In this document: positions 12,379 through 23,790 of the stretch, piece after piece
Numbering within the stretch: position 1 is the stretch's first letter
Layout of the letters: every line of letters starts with the position of its first letter
Source: Begonia masoniana
Lineage: Eukaryota; Streptophyta; Magnoliopsida; Cucurbitales; Begoniaceae
Direction: 5' to 3'
DNA length: 64,000 nucleotides
NCBI GenBank assembly: GCA_022432975.1
Contig: CM039502.1
Span: 27,388,996 to 27,452,995, forward strand
Notes under the pieces: model-generated
The model's database searches: none
What the model was told of the DNA's origin: nothing
What the model saw: only the letters and a program-made list of their open reading frames with translations
Position numbers and translations under genes: made by a program

Positions 12379-14838
12379 TGTCACGACCCCAGTAGGTCGA
12401 GACAGGTTCTAGACATAACTTAGTCATTTAAAACATAGAACCACTTCTTATAAATTCTTTTTAAAACTCGTGGACGTTTAAAAGGAAAACAAACTAAAAC
12501 CTTAAATTCTCAAAACTCGACTCTTTCATATATCTGACGGCGTATTAATCCTCAGAGTTGGACGACATAAAATCGGGAACAATCTTGTTCATAAGATCGA
12601 TCGACTTAATTGTCCACGGACTACTTTGGCGTTTTCGTCCACTGACTGTTAAACATTAATGCTCTCTGATCAAGTGGCTTCATCGTCCACAGACTACGTT
12701 CATAGACTTACTTAATTTATCGTCCACGGACCACGTGACTTACTCTTCCACAGTCCACGTGATATCAACACTCACGGTTTAGATAGACTCATCGTCCCCA
12801 GACTACGTTATAGACTTACTTAATTTATCGTCCACGGACCACGTGACTTACTCGTCCACAGTCCACATGACTTCATCGTTCCAGCTTTGGACTACAACTT
12901 TGGACGACAACTTTACGCTTACCAAAATGGACGACTGTTTTCACTTATCAAATCTTACCATAACTATGGACGATAACTCATTCATAGCTTTGGACGACTG
13001 TTTTTACTTACAAAACAGAACACATAGACAACCGATCGATCGCCTTCCCTGGCGAACGTTCGGCTAGTTCTCTGGAACTGACTCTATAAGTAATCTCACA
13101 TCTCATTTCACAGAAATTATTTTTTATCATAAAACTTAAACATGCATAGCGGAAGACTTGAAAACAGATGAATCTTTAGTCTTAAAATCTTCTTTAAACA
13201 TGAAATTGTACCAGACAATCTCAGTATTCATCATCATAAGAAAACTTTATCTTACTTATACTTCAGTATCATAGACCATACTAAAATATGCTACGAGCAA
13301 CACTCCACGGGTCAAAATCGCTTCCCAGCCACAAAATCCACGCCATGAGCATCATCCAGCAACCAAACTTAAACATCTTCATTCGGTTTAAGGTCCTCAC
13401 CTTCCAACTCGTCACCTACATCATAAGGTTTAAAGTATAAGCCTAATGCTTAGTAAGGAGGTATAACATATGCATATATGCTCATGAATGCATGCTTCAT
13501 AAAAATCATGTTCATATTCTGTATTCAAATCATGGAAGTAATATTCATGTTCGTGTTCTTGATCATATCATGGGAATAATGTTCTTGTTCGTGTTCTTGT
13601 TCTTGTTTCTTACATAAAGGAAAAGGGGGGAGGGGGGGTTTACGTAAGAGTAGGCACATGCACTAACTTGCCCTCGTCTACCTCGTAGACCACATAACTT
13701 ACCCTCGTCAACCTCGTAGACCACATAACTTACCCTCGTCAACCTCGTAGACCACATAACTTACCCTCGTCTACCTCGTAGACCACATAACTTGCCATAA
13801 ATATGCCATGTGCCATACTTGCTTACTACTCGCACTGATCCATTATATACATTACATAATCTTTGTCTCTTCTTTTCAATTCTTTGCATAAATCATACAT
13901 GTAAAACATTTTCGTGTATCAGTGGAGAAAACATGATGCATGTACATTAATGAGTAAGAGAACATTACACTAAAAGAAGCAAACCATCATCGAATAACAT
14001 GTCATGAAACTATACTTATCTCAGCATAACACTCAACCGATCACAAACATCAAACAAATCACCGAAACCACAATCCTAGTATCCTTGTGATGTAGGGTCC
14101 TAATGGTCGGGTCCCTAACACCCTCACTTATCTGGACTCCTTAGCAATGCCGTGCCTTCACTTGAATCCTTCTCCACCTAAGACATTTCATACTTCAATG
14201 TTAAATATATCATGAATAATTTAAACTCAAAGCTGGTAAAATCTTAGCTAAAGAAATCATCCTAGATTTTTGCTTAAACCTCTAAGGTATTTCCCTGAGC
14301 ACCTAGTGTGCAGAGCTTAACCTTCATTAACATTAATGGCATTAGTGTCTATACTACCAGATCCATACCAACATCAAATTTCTCAAAGTCTAAACATCGA
14401 CAACATCAGAATCCTATCCTCAATGCCATTAAATAAGGCAACTCAAAGATATAGCTGTGAATCTGGCATCGACTGATTCTCAATCTTCAGACATCAACTA
14501 ATAACCATTCCTAAATCGAAGACTCAAAGAATGAATCATCTAAACCTTACCTGAGCTCTGAATCGTCGAAGAAAGAGGAGGAAGAAATCGGTCGCTAAAG
14601 GAGGAAATCGCTAGGAGGGGAAAGTCGGCTACAGGAGGGGTTTAAGTGAGGTTTTAGACCTTCCTTTACCTATTTATATTGATTAAAATCACCTTTATAT
14701 ACAAATCTTGCCATTACCTAATTTTTCTCTTAAAACAAGTAATACCCGTCATCTTAAGACCTCGTAAATTTTCACATTCAACAAGCCACTCCAAAATTAT
14801 TCACGGGATAATTACCTGGCGACGTGTTGGTTGTTACA
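12379..14838 (-). repeat. Right (5') LTR of the gag-only element
   Basis: A 2460-bp LTR running from TGTCACGACCCC to GGTTGTTACA. It carries a block duplicated with a period near 109 bp (12681 and 12790) with three G-boxes, and four copies of a 31-bp repeat at 13670-13793. The shared splice-donor/hairpin module is at 14084-14133. The TSD GAAAC follows at 14839. Confidence 0.93.
13670..13793. repeat. 31-bp tandem repeat, four units
   Basis: The unit CCTCGTCTACCTCGTAGACC plus ACATAACTTAC occurs four times here. The left LTR has only about three more diverged copies near 8500-8595, so copy number has changed since insertion. Confidence 0.9.
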
Positions 14839-14843
14839 GAAAC

Positions 14844-15905
14844 TCTAAACCTGATCAGGATCATTGTAACTATTGCGATCGATGAGGCGTTTGTCGAATC
14901 GTTGCAATTGATGTTAAATTCTAAAGCGTCTGAGTATTGCCATTGTTTATTCATTGTTGTGCTTATGACATCGTGTGCTCAGACTCCTTGAGTGGCTCCA
15001 ATTTACTCTGATATTATCTATGTGCAGTAAGAGCTTATTTTCAGTACCTACCATATTATAGTTGATTTTTTTGTTAAATTGCTCTTTTGTATGTTTTTTA
15101 TTCTATTGAGTTTTATTATATGTTTTAATCCTAGTATGCTCACTCATTTGTTTTAATTAATTACTGAATATAAAATTATTTTTCTATTGAGCTTAGTCGA
15201 CTCACCCCAAAAAAATTTTCATTTTTTAAGAAATTATTCAAAGTAATACTCATCTACCAGCGCTAGAGTAGATTTGAAGATTTTCACTTTAGTTTATTCC
15301 TCTGAGAAACTGATTTTATTTTTAGTGAGGTTTGTTCTCTTTTTTTTTTTTCCTTTACGTTTTCTCCCCTCCTCTCGCATCTCTAGGTAAATTCTCTGCT
15401 TGGGGAGCGTTTATATTCAGTTTCACAAAGTTTAACGTTTAGGTTCGTATAGATTTTTGATAAACGGATTTTAGGGTCGTACTCGATCGGTTAGCCTTAG
15501 TTTTGACATCTAATAACTATTAACGTTTTGGATAAGTCTCGATTTAGGACGAATGTTAGAGATTGAAAATTTCTGATTTTGGGAAAAACTCGTCAATGTT
15601 GCAATTTGAGGTTGGAACGTTTTTGATAGATTAAAAATGCCTCATGATCTAGGTTGAATTTTAAGAGAAAGTTCGTTAGTAGTGTTTTTGTTAACCTGGA
15701 CGTTAAAACGGTTGAATCTCGCTTAATGTTAATGTTGTGTGTTGCCCTCAGACAACAACGCCGTGTACGAGCTTGAGTTGCAACACACAGTAGTTTCTCG
15801 TGACTTACTCTGTCGATTGGCCTACAACCGTATTTCGATTCGCGTCGAGGATCTTAGAGTGTTTGTATTGTTTAAAACTGCTTTGTTGGTTACTTAGGTT
15901 AAACG
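14844..15905. other. Unassigned flank, partly duplicated at 57613-58108
   Basis: No gene is seen. The part up to about 15330 reappears in noisy form at 57613-58108. The rest, up to the N run, looks like non-coding retroelement DNA but has no clear LTR ends. The long T run near 15340 marks the point where the two copies part. Confidence 0.5.
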
Positions 15906-16005
15906 NNNNNNNNNNNNNNNNNNNNNNNNNNNNNNNNNNNNNNNNNNNNNNNNNNNNNNNNNNNNNNNNNNNNNNNNNNNNNNNNNNNNNNNNNNNNNNN
16001 NNNNN
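15906..16005. other. Assembly gap of 100 N
   Basis: Exactly 100 N, the usual placeholder for a gap of unknown size. Sequence on either side should not be treated as contiguous. Confidence 0.99.
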
Positions 16006-17739
16006 AATCTATGTAGATGAATCTATTCGGAGATCCCACAAATGTTTTCACTTTGTGAGAGTTTGCCACTATTATGCAAAGTGAGTTTGAAATTAGTAGA
16101 TGGGGTAGTTAAAAGTCTTTTAGGGATTTCAAATTAGTTACAAATCCGATGATATTTTTCTTCTGTCATGAAAATATTCAAAGACCGCCTAAAAAGATTT
16201 GATTAGATTCCTCTAAGTCCTCTAGAACTCCCATGAGTACAACTAACAAAACGGACAAAGATGAATTGGATCAGTGTGATATTAAAGTATAGAGTATGAT
16301 TGGTTCTGTAATTATACCTAACGCTACAGGCCAGATATCTATTTAGTGTGCGCTTGTGTGCTAGGGTTTTTTTCAAGTTTCCCCTCAGAATCGCACTTAA
16401 CTCTTAAAGAGAATTTTCAAATATCTAAGTGGGAACATATGTTTTGGCTTATAGTATCCACATGGTACTTTCATTTTATCTAATGGATACTCTTATTCTG
16501 AATTATACTGGAAGGTGGTGCCTAGTCGATAGAAAGTACCCAGTGGTACCTGTCAATTTCTAGGGTGAATCTCTTGTATCTTGGTAATCTAGAAGCAGAA
16601 TTCTTTAAGAACTTCACTGCCGAGTGAATATATTGCCGCTGACAGTTGTTGTTGCTCAAATGCTTTGGAAATGAAGCAAACTTTAGAGATTCAATCTCTT
16701 CTATTATAGGATTCTGATTCGGTGTGCTAACACCATTGCCATCAATATATCCATTTTTTTTTTTTATATTATTCTTCAGACTTATGAAAAATCAATACAA
16801 TTTAGAATTCCAATTAAGCGTTATTCTATATATTACATGAATTTAAGCAACCATTATGATAATACTTATAATTGATACTTGTCACATGCATCAATCATCC
16901 ATGCAATTCAATACACGTCTCAATAACTATTTCATGGCGTCTAAAATAGCATCCTATTATTTATTCATGTGGCGTGCATAAAATAAATTAATCAATAAAA
17001 ACATATTGAATTGTTTAACATAAATCAATAACATTCCACAAGAAATCAAAGGTTCAGTACTCTCTCATCTAGCCAAAAGAAAATTAGTTCATAAGAAATA
17101 ACGAAATTAAACAATCTATAGAATCATAAAACAAAGTAAGAAAATGAAGGAGAAGAAGAAAAATCAATAGAATTCTCCCTTGAAGACCGTGCCTCTCCTT
17201 TCTTCCTCAATGTCTCCCTTGTTCTCCTGTTCTGTGTATCCCCCCTTCTTTTTCTTCAGATTGTATTTTATTTATTTACTTTTCCTTGATTTTTGCCTTC
17301 CCTTTCTCTCTCTTCATATTCTGAATTATTTTACTACCACGGTTTCTCTCTCTTCTCCTTGATTTAAGTTCTTCATTTGTGGTAATAAATATTCTCCTTG
17401 ATTGCCTTTCTTCTCTCCTCATTATCTTCAATTTTTGAATTTGATTTTTCCCGCTAGTCACGTTTGAAATAACTCAAAATTTCTCCTGTGTTTCCATCTT
17501 TTAAATCTTCCACATCATCAGTAATCTGCAAATAAAAATAATTAGTGATAATTAACTGAAAAATAACACGTATTTTTAATAATTGACAAAGATACTGATG
17601 CTGTGGCTTTGCTGCAGCATTCACTGTAATATATATGTATTACTTTGATTTATCACTTAAATTTTAGCATTTATAATTAAAAGCACTTGTAGAATAAGTC
17701 TTTTTCAAGACTTAACAACAACCTATTTGTAATAAGAAA
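16006..17739. other. Unassigned DNA, possibly an old LTR at 16780-17700
   Basis: There is no coding region that I can support. From about 16780 to 17700 the text loosely resembles the Athila-type LTRs at 28010 and 50898: a TTTGATTTTTCCCGCTA stretch near 17443, then a segment around GCTGCAGCATTCACTG like the TACTGCAGCATTATG of those LTRs. The match is too weak to set ends. Confidence 0.35.
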
Positions 17740-17857
17740 GAGAGAGAAGGTATTGGTGATATAAGCATCGAGTCACCACCCAAATCACGTTTCAACCCCA
17801 CCTTACAACCTTTTGTGGTAGTCCAGCCCCTTTCGACTGGCCCTGCATGACCCGGCA

Positions 17858-17920
17858 CACCACACTAGGTGGAATCCGCGAGCCACCAGCCCGCCCACCA
17901 CACTAGGTGGAATCCGCGAG
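17858..17920. repeat. 25-bp direct repeat, two copies 38 bp apart
   Basis: CACCACACTAGGTGGAATCC followed by GCGAG occurs at 17858-17882 and again at 17896-17920. It lies at the edge of the SINE cluster and resembles the 3' part of the SINE pieces, which read CGAATCC. Confidence 0.85.
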
Positions 17921-18002
17921 CTGCACTCACAGAACTTTCCCTCCTGGAGCAGAGAATTTCATATCTTCTCCACCACTCGACCTAGGACTTTCAGGATATA
18001 TT

Positions 18003-18071
18003 CCATGGGCTACAAGTGGTGGTACCACTTGGGCTACTAGCTCAAGTTGTACCACCACTTGTAGCCCATGG
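18003..18071. repeat. Inverted repeat, 23-bp arms, 23-bp spacer
   Basis: The left arm at 18003-18025 starts CCATGGGCTACAAGTGG, and the right arm at 18049-18071 is its perfect reverse complement. It marks the head-to-head junction of two SINE pieces. Confidence 0.95.
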
Positions 18072-18229
18072 ATTATAGCCTGGAGGTCCTGGGTTCGAAT
18101 GGTGGGGAAGACAAAACTCCATTTCCACAGGGGAGAAGTTCATGAGTGGACACCCAGTGCTCTACGAATCCCTAGTTGGACTTGGGCTGGAGGTCTTACA
18201 AAAAAGACACTCGAACCCAAGATCTCCAT

Positions 18230-18284
18230 GCTATAATCCATGGGCTACAAGTGGTACCACCACTTGTAGCCCATGGATTATAGC
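18230..18284. repeat. Near-perfect palindrome, 26-bp arms, 3-bp spacer
   Basis: Arms 18230-18255 and 18259-18284 are perfect reverse complements around the spacer ACC. The core is the same SINE 5' end (CCATGGGCTACAAGTGG) as in the 18003-18071 inverted repeat. Such a short-spacer palindrome could extrude as a cruciform and is usually unstable in cloning and replication. Confidence 0.95.
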
Positions 18285-18465
18285 CTAGAGGTCCTGAGTT
18301 CGAGTGGTGAGGAAGGCAAAAAACTCCATTTCCAGGGGGAGAAGTTCATGAGTGGACCATCCAGTGCCTGCGAATCCCGGGTTGGACTTGGGTCGGAGGA
18401 TGACGTGCTGGGTTAAAACTCCGCGAATCCCAGGTTGGATTTGGGCCGGAGGGTCTTACACCTTT

Positions 18466-18959
18466 GCCTTCCAATAATATATTATTAAACTAATCGTTAC
18501 CATTTGACACCTAATCCAATTTTCATTCGGTGGGTTTTCAATTTTCTAGTCGACCCTAATGACCTAGGATAATCACACCATTGCGTTTTCCTCGATTTTT
18601 CTCAGTTGTGCAATCTGCCAGTGGATAAGTTGATCTCTCTCTTAACAGATCGACCGCTCCACCTTTGTTTTGAAATTTCCTTTAGACAGGTCGACCGAGC
18701 ACTATTCACAATAGACCACTCGACTCTTTGTGTTTTCTCACCCAAGGCTAAAAAAACCTCCATCATGACTAGTTAACTCTTAAAAATAACCAACATTTCA
18801 TCATCATATTAATCAATCACCCCAATCAAACAGTAAGAAATCCATAGAAGTCTGAACATAAAGTGTCACCTTAACAAGTCTTCTTCTTGCATAGAAGAAT
18901 GCAACTGTTGCAAAAACTGGGAATTTAATAGTAGGCGGCATCCCCTCTTAGTTTTGAGT
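18466..18959. other. Unassigned DNA between the SINE cluster and the gypsy remnant
   Basis: I see no gene, repeat unit or element end in this half kilobase. Confidence 0.4.
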
Positions 18960-18999
18960 AGCTGGAACCATTTAGTTTAAGTTCTTCTCCACATTCTTA

Positions 19000-19590
19000 C
19001 CGGGTGATCTAGAAATTTTCCTTTCATTTTTTCAACTGATATTTTGATATAGAAAGATCTCTTTATGAAATCATACTTTAAATTTTCGGGTCTTGCAAGA
19101 CCTTCCCGAGTTACTGGAGCTGAAGATAAGTGATTGTTTCTCTCCACTATTTTAAGATTAGTCACATGAAAAACCGAGTGTACCCTAGAACCCTCAGGAC
19201 GTTAAAGCTTGTAAGCTACTTCACTAATATAAGCCAGCACTGCATAAGGACCATAAAATCTTGGAGCTAGTTGATTATTTGCTTGCCGCTACAAAGAATG
19301 TTGCCTATAAGGCTTTAATATTAACCATGGTGACTCGCCCACTTCAAATTGCTGATCTCTTTGAGAAGAATCTGCTAAGCTTGTTCCAAATTTCACTTGA
19401 GTACTTTTAGTTGTTCATTCTGGTCCCTAAGTTGTTGATCAATCGACCCTACGGCCGTTTTCCCGCCACAATAACGACATAAAGTAGGAAAGGCTCGACT
19501 ATAAAGCATTTAGAAGACATTCATGTTTGCTGTACCCTTGGAAATTGGTGTTGTACCAGTAAGCAGGCCAACTTATCCAACAACCTTGAT
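19000..19590 (-). pseudogene. Integrase C-terminal remnant
   Basis: The minus strand, read with frame changes, shows PAYWYNTNFQGYSK (end of the catalytic core), then the basic linker, then a segment ending EVAYKL...HSVFHVTN near 19170. These match the order at the C-terminus of Ty3/gypsy integrases. Stops and frameshifts are frequent. Confidence 0.65.
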
Positions 19591-20960
19591 GTGTCAAGAG
19601 GAGCCATCACTCTATCACGAGTCAAATCCTTAGCCGAGCCTTTAACTAATGAGTGTGCTCTTTTTGTAGGTGAAACATTCTTTGAAGACTTGTGGATGCA
19701 GCCAAGTGCATTAGACTTGGAGAAGTCCCTCCACTTGCTAACATTGGAGCAACTCTCGGCCACTCTAAAAATGGAAGAAGGAATTTGTCTTCCTTGAAAC
19801 AACTTGTGTAATTGATCACCTAGTTTATTTCTTTAGTTGCTTTTGTCTCCTTGTTGTTTGGTCGAACACTCTTAGCAATTATGAGACTCTTTTTAGTTGT
19901 GTTTTGTGAAAGAGAGGACCATTTGAAAGTGACATTTGTAGAGAGGAGTGACTTTCCAAAATTGGCCAAGCCTTCATGTACTCGGCTAGGTGTACTAACC
20001 GAACACACCTCTTTTGTTCCCTTCTTGTGACTGCTTTTTGGGAACCTTAATTTGTAAAGTGAAGTGGTACTTAAACCACTCTTTTTGGCTGCTGAAGCAG
20101 CTTAGTTGAATGCAAAAATCGAAGAATTATTCTTCCACTAAACTTTGAAGCTTTTTGGCATCAAGTCCTCAATCAATTCGGTGAGTAATATCCGATTGTG
20201 TTGTTGTTGTTGGTATCTAATTTGTGAGAGCCAAAGTGATACCATTTCTATTGTAACCTTCCTCCTCCCTTTTTTGTTGTGGAGAATCACCAACAATGTT
20301 GTATTTCAACTCTCATCCAAGGCTAGTTGGAGTGTTTCTTTTAAAGAAAGAGCCAAATCCCGAGAGGTGCTGTTATTACCTCCTCGGACCAGCTTGCACT
20401 CTTTTATCCATAACTTTTCATCCACAGCTATTCAACCTCTGATTTATGGAGGGGATTTCCATCATACTAAAAGTAAGTTGTCATTAAAATTTCAACTCAT
20501 TTGAAGTTCATTTAAAGAAGTTGTGCATTTGCAAAATAGAAACATTTTCGGCCAAATAGTTTTGGTTTGCCGAAAGTTTTGTGCTTCAACTTTTGTGACT
20601 TATTTGAGGCAAATCAACGTAAATAATCCCATAAAAAATTATTCAATACCTCGGTTTGACTGTCTGTTCGTGGCTTTTGAGGCAAAACAACGTAAATAAA
20701 CCTATAAACAGTGATTTAATACCTCGGTTTGACTGTCTGTTTGCAGGTGATAGGTTGAGCTTATCTGAAGTTTAGTTGGTTGCAACAAAAAAGAATTCTT
20801 GCAAGAATTTCCTAATAAGAACTCGAGCGCAATCGTTGACTATACTTCAAGGCATATCGTGTAGTCGAATCCTTACCTTGCATAAATCTTAGCCACTATC
20901 AAAATTTTGTGAATCAGTCGACATCCACAAGGATAATCTCAAACCTATTCCATTTCAAAA
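19591..20960. other. Unrecognised DNA splitting the decayed element
   Basis: This 1.3-kb stretch stands where the integrase core is expected but has no integrase motif on either strand. It may be an inserted, now unrecognisable element. Apart from the 73-bp duplication I see no structure. Confidence 0.4.
20604..20749. repeat. 73-bp tandem duplication
   Basis: TTGAGGCAAATCAACGTAAA starts at 20604 and a close copy starts at 20677. Both continue to TACCTCGGTTTGACTGTCTG. It lies inside the unrelated DNA that splits the decayed element. Confidence 0.85.
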
Positions 20961-21419
20961 GTCCTATGAAATTCAAGAAATATCTTCCCATACCAACGTT
21001 AGAATTGGTAATGACCGGAGAAGACCCTCCAGGCTCGATGATCCCAATTTGTTGCACTGACAGATAGCACATTCTAATCCCTCACAAAAAAACATTAGCA
21101 TTGATTCGCTTAAACATCTTTCAAATACTTGAATGACATGTAGCGGGAGAAGAATGAAACTTCTCTAGCAGTTTTCGTTTCAAGGAAGACTTTGAAGGAG
21201 TCAAAATTCTTTTTGAAGGAATCAAAATTCTGTTTTTTAAATAATAAAATTCCACTATGAAAGGAATAACGTTGATCTGTATTGGTCCCCTCCAAGATAC
21301 CCCTGTTTAACTTAGACAACTTGGCATCAACAATATTTCTGTCCCTACAAAAATCATTTGCAATAATTGAGGGCTGGATACAACCAGTAGTAGCTCCTTC
21401 CTCGACCAATCGCTCTCGT

Positions 21420-21790
21420 CTAGAAGGGGCATATGCCGCCTTATTTCTCTTTCTAACTCCGTAAACAATAATGAACTCGAATCCTAATAATTGAGCCATT
21501 TTTGTTGCATGGTTGTCAGTAAACTCTGTTCTAAGAGAAACTTTAGAATACAAAAGCCGAAAGCCTAAACCGCACGTACAAGGCCCACTAATTCTCTCTC
21601 ATAAATAGATTTAGAACAACATGTGACTAAAAATCCCTTGCTGAAAAAACGAGAATGGGCAGTCCGATTGACCAGGAAGAGTTCAATTCCCTCACCAGAT
21701 GTATCCAGCTCTAGAAAAAACTGTTGCATAAAATTTGATAATGCTAATATCAGAATTTTCGTCATGTGCTCCATTAAAGCCACAAAAGCT
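21420..21790 (-). pseudogene. RNase H remnant
   Basis: The stretch from 21783 reads ILALSNFMQQFFLELDTSGEG, equivalent to the RNase H start in which the aspartate of the DASG motif is retained as DTSG. The piece below 21553 ends with a segment resembling the end of RNase H (NKAAYAPSRRE). A stop and frame change separate the two. Confidence 0.65.
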
Positions 21791-22039
21791 TGTTGGGCAT
21801 GTCATTCCAATTAGGAGGCGATCAATCAGTCCATAATTTTTTTATTAAACGACGGTAATAATCTATCAAATCAAGGAACGTGCACACATCTTTGACTGAA
21901 GAAGGACGTGACTAGTTTTTCATACTTGCAATCCTTTCCTCCTCTACTTGAACACCCATGGCTCTAAATTTATGCCCCAATTAGTGCACCAAATCCTAAA
22001 AAAAAAAAACACATTTTTTTTTTTGTTCAACACGAAGCT

Positions 22040-22470
22040 AATTTTGGCTACGAAGTCCAAAATCGAATATAATGTTGAAAATGCTCATCAACGGTGGTGC
22101 CGTCATGAAACACAACACAAGATGGCATAGAAATGCCTAAAATAAAATTGTCATTGTGGTTTGAAAAGTTGCTCGGGGTGTTTGAAAACCCAAACAACAT
22201 AACAAGAAACTCATAATGGTCCTTGTGCATGCAAAAAGAAATCTTCTCGATGTCTTTGCTACACATGTGGATTTTAGGATACTAGCTTTTGAGATCCAAT
22301 TTAGAATAGCAAGTTTCCCCATGTAGTTCATCAATCAACTCCTCAATTATTGAAATTAGGAATTTGTTGGGAATGATAATCTTGTTCAAATCCCAAAAAT
22401 CAACGCAAAACTTTCATCCACCATCCTTCTTCTTGACCAATACTTCCTAATGTCATTCTTTAGGAAGTGT
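22040..22470 (-). pseudogene. Reverse transcriptase remnant
   Basis: Fragments such as HYEFLVMLFGFSNTPSNF correspond to the conserved RT stretch just before the catalytic aspartates. The following F-D-D site is scrambled (VVFHDGTTV). Upstream at 22350-22450 the frame also shows RT-like pieces with stops. It lies in the expected place between protease and RNase H. Confidence 0.7.
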
Positions 22471-22888
22471 GGATATCAATAAGGCTGGATATTAGGTCGA
22501 GCAGCCCTTGCTGTAAATAGATAGCATAATCAAAATCTCGGCTTGGAGAAAGACCTGGATGTTCATCAAATACAGTAGCGGATTCAACATGTAAGAAAGT
22601 CATATACCCTGTCACGGTTGAAGACCAAGGTTTAGATTGAAGACCAAGTTAGTCATATACATGTAAGTACTGTCTCAGTTTAATCTAATAACATTCCTCC
22701 CCTATAGAAACTAGTTTAACTGTTTTTTTAAGAGTCACCCTGCATAAAGATAAATTTGGCTCTCCGCGTAATATGAATTCAACACCATTGCATTCAGAAG
22801 TTAGCCAGTGATTTTAGCCAATCTATTCCCAAATTTACATCCACACTTGGAATTTGAAATGAAATAAATTCGCATAGAAGTCAACACC

Positions 22889-23218
22889 CTATAAATTTAG
22901 AGAAATTTTGCAGCAAATGTCATCAATACTAACCATGAACACATCACTGACCTTGACAGCAATTTCCAAAATTGTTTTATGTTGCAAACCTCCCTGTTTG
23001 ACAACCTCACGACAAATGAAAGAAGAATTATCACCCCAGTCAACTAACACAACTTTATGAGCTCCAATCTTCCCAAACAATGTCAAAGTCTGATTCCCAT
23101 TGACCCCAGCTGTAGAGAAAAGAAAGATATCTGGTTGAACGAGCATCGAACGTTTATCGAAATCATCCGACGATTTCACTAGACTCAAATTGTCTTCCCC
23201 TTTCTCTGATTCGAGCAT
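22889..23218 (-). pseudogene. Aspartic protease remnant, active site lost
   Basis: An open stretch of about 110 residues contains the Ty3/gypsy protease context LTLFGKIG...VVLVDWGDNSSFI. The catalytic triad normally reads DSG or DTG and is here DWG, so activity would be lost. The surrounding FICREVVKQGGL-like segment fits the family. Confidence 0.65.
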
Positions 23219-23439
23219 TTAAAGGCTGGTTTTAAAACAGTGGCCTGCTTCCCATTTTTCACCTCAACGAAACACAAATTTACGTCTTTGCAACCTGTTG
23301 CATTTCGTCTGTGCACTGCTCGGATGATGGCCAGAAGAATCAACAACAGTCACTTGCTAATGAGAGCCCACCTGACTTGGCCGAGCGATGAGAAAAGATT
23401 CTAGAAAATCTCTTGAAAAGGCCTTTGATAATTGCGTTT

Positions 23440-23790
23440 GAGATTGGGTCCTATTGGACAAGAATACCGTAAATTGGACTTGACTTCCTTCCTAATGAGT
23501 TGGGCCTTGAGTTTAGCTTATAATTCAGAGCTAGTGTTAGGGCTTCATAGACGTTGTTGGGTTACGTAATTTGGACATCATCTTGCAATCTTGGTGACCA
23601 CCCATTTAGGAAGGCTTCAAGAATAACATGTCTATCCATACCATTACTTCGGATTGCTAAATCCCGAAACTGGTCTCCATAGTCCTCCACGCTACCACTC
23701 TGTCGAAGCCCTGTCAATTGTTCATGCACTAATTTGCTTTCCTTGAACCCGAAACACTAGCCCAAAGAAAATTTGAGCTCATCCTAGCTC
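23440..23790 (-). pseudogene. Gag remnant of the decayed Ty3/gypsy element
   Basis: Reading the minus strand with frame changes gives fragments typical of a Ty3/gypsy gag domain, for example a QFRDLAIRS-like stretch near 23660, then an EAFLNGW-like stretch and a LKAQLIRKEVKS stretch near 23470. Several stops interrupt it. The assignment rests on motif order and on the protease that follows it. Confidence 0.55.

Larger units (their letters stand above)
3744..14838 (-). mobile_element. Gag-only non-autonomous LTR retrotransposon (TR-GAG type)
   Basis: Two homologous LTRs lie in the same orientation, with coding on the minus strand. The left (3') LTR runs from 3744 to 9636 and is interrupted by a solo LTR. 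The right (5') LTR is 12379-14838. Perfect 5-bp target duplications GAAAC flank the element at 3739-3743 and 14839-14843. A primer site matching initiator tRNA-Met lies just inside the right LTR, and a purine tract lies just inside the left LTR. The 2.7-kb internal region holds a gag gene but no protease, reverse transcriptase, RNase H or integrase. Such gag-only elements have been described in plants as TR-GAG and are thought to depend on pol from a relative. Its gag and LTR resemble the Tekay-like elements at 29091-46375, so one of those relatives is a plausible helper. This is inference. Confidence 0.9.
17870..18465. mobile_element. Cluster of tRNA-derived SINE pieces in alternating orientation
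   Basis: At least four related pieces can be read. Two on the plus strand (about 18049-18205 and 18259-18465) begin CCACTTGTAGCCCATGG and carry GTCCTGGGTTCGAATGG or GTCCTGAGTTCGAGTGG, close to the pol III B box GGTTCGANNCC. They continue with GGAGAAGTTCATGAGTGGA and CGAATCC...GTTGGACTTGGG. Two more lie on the minus strand (about 17870-18025 and 18193-18252) and show the same order when reverse complemented. The 3' part is duplicated near 18375-18465. No cloverleaf tRNA can be folded, so these are tRNA-derived repeats rather than tRNA genes. Junctions between pieces are the palindromes listed separately. Confidence 0.65.

Noticed and set aside
16321..16740. Possible organelle-derived insertion
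   Set aside because: Some text looks organelle-like, but I could not identify any plastid or mitochondrial gene, so no claim is made.
18049..18290. tRNA gene suggested by GGTTCGAA-type B box
   Set aside because: No cloverleaf, acceptor stem or anticodon arm can be formed; several dispersed copies in both orientations fit SINE pieces.
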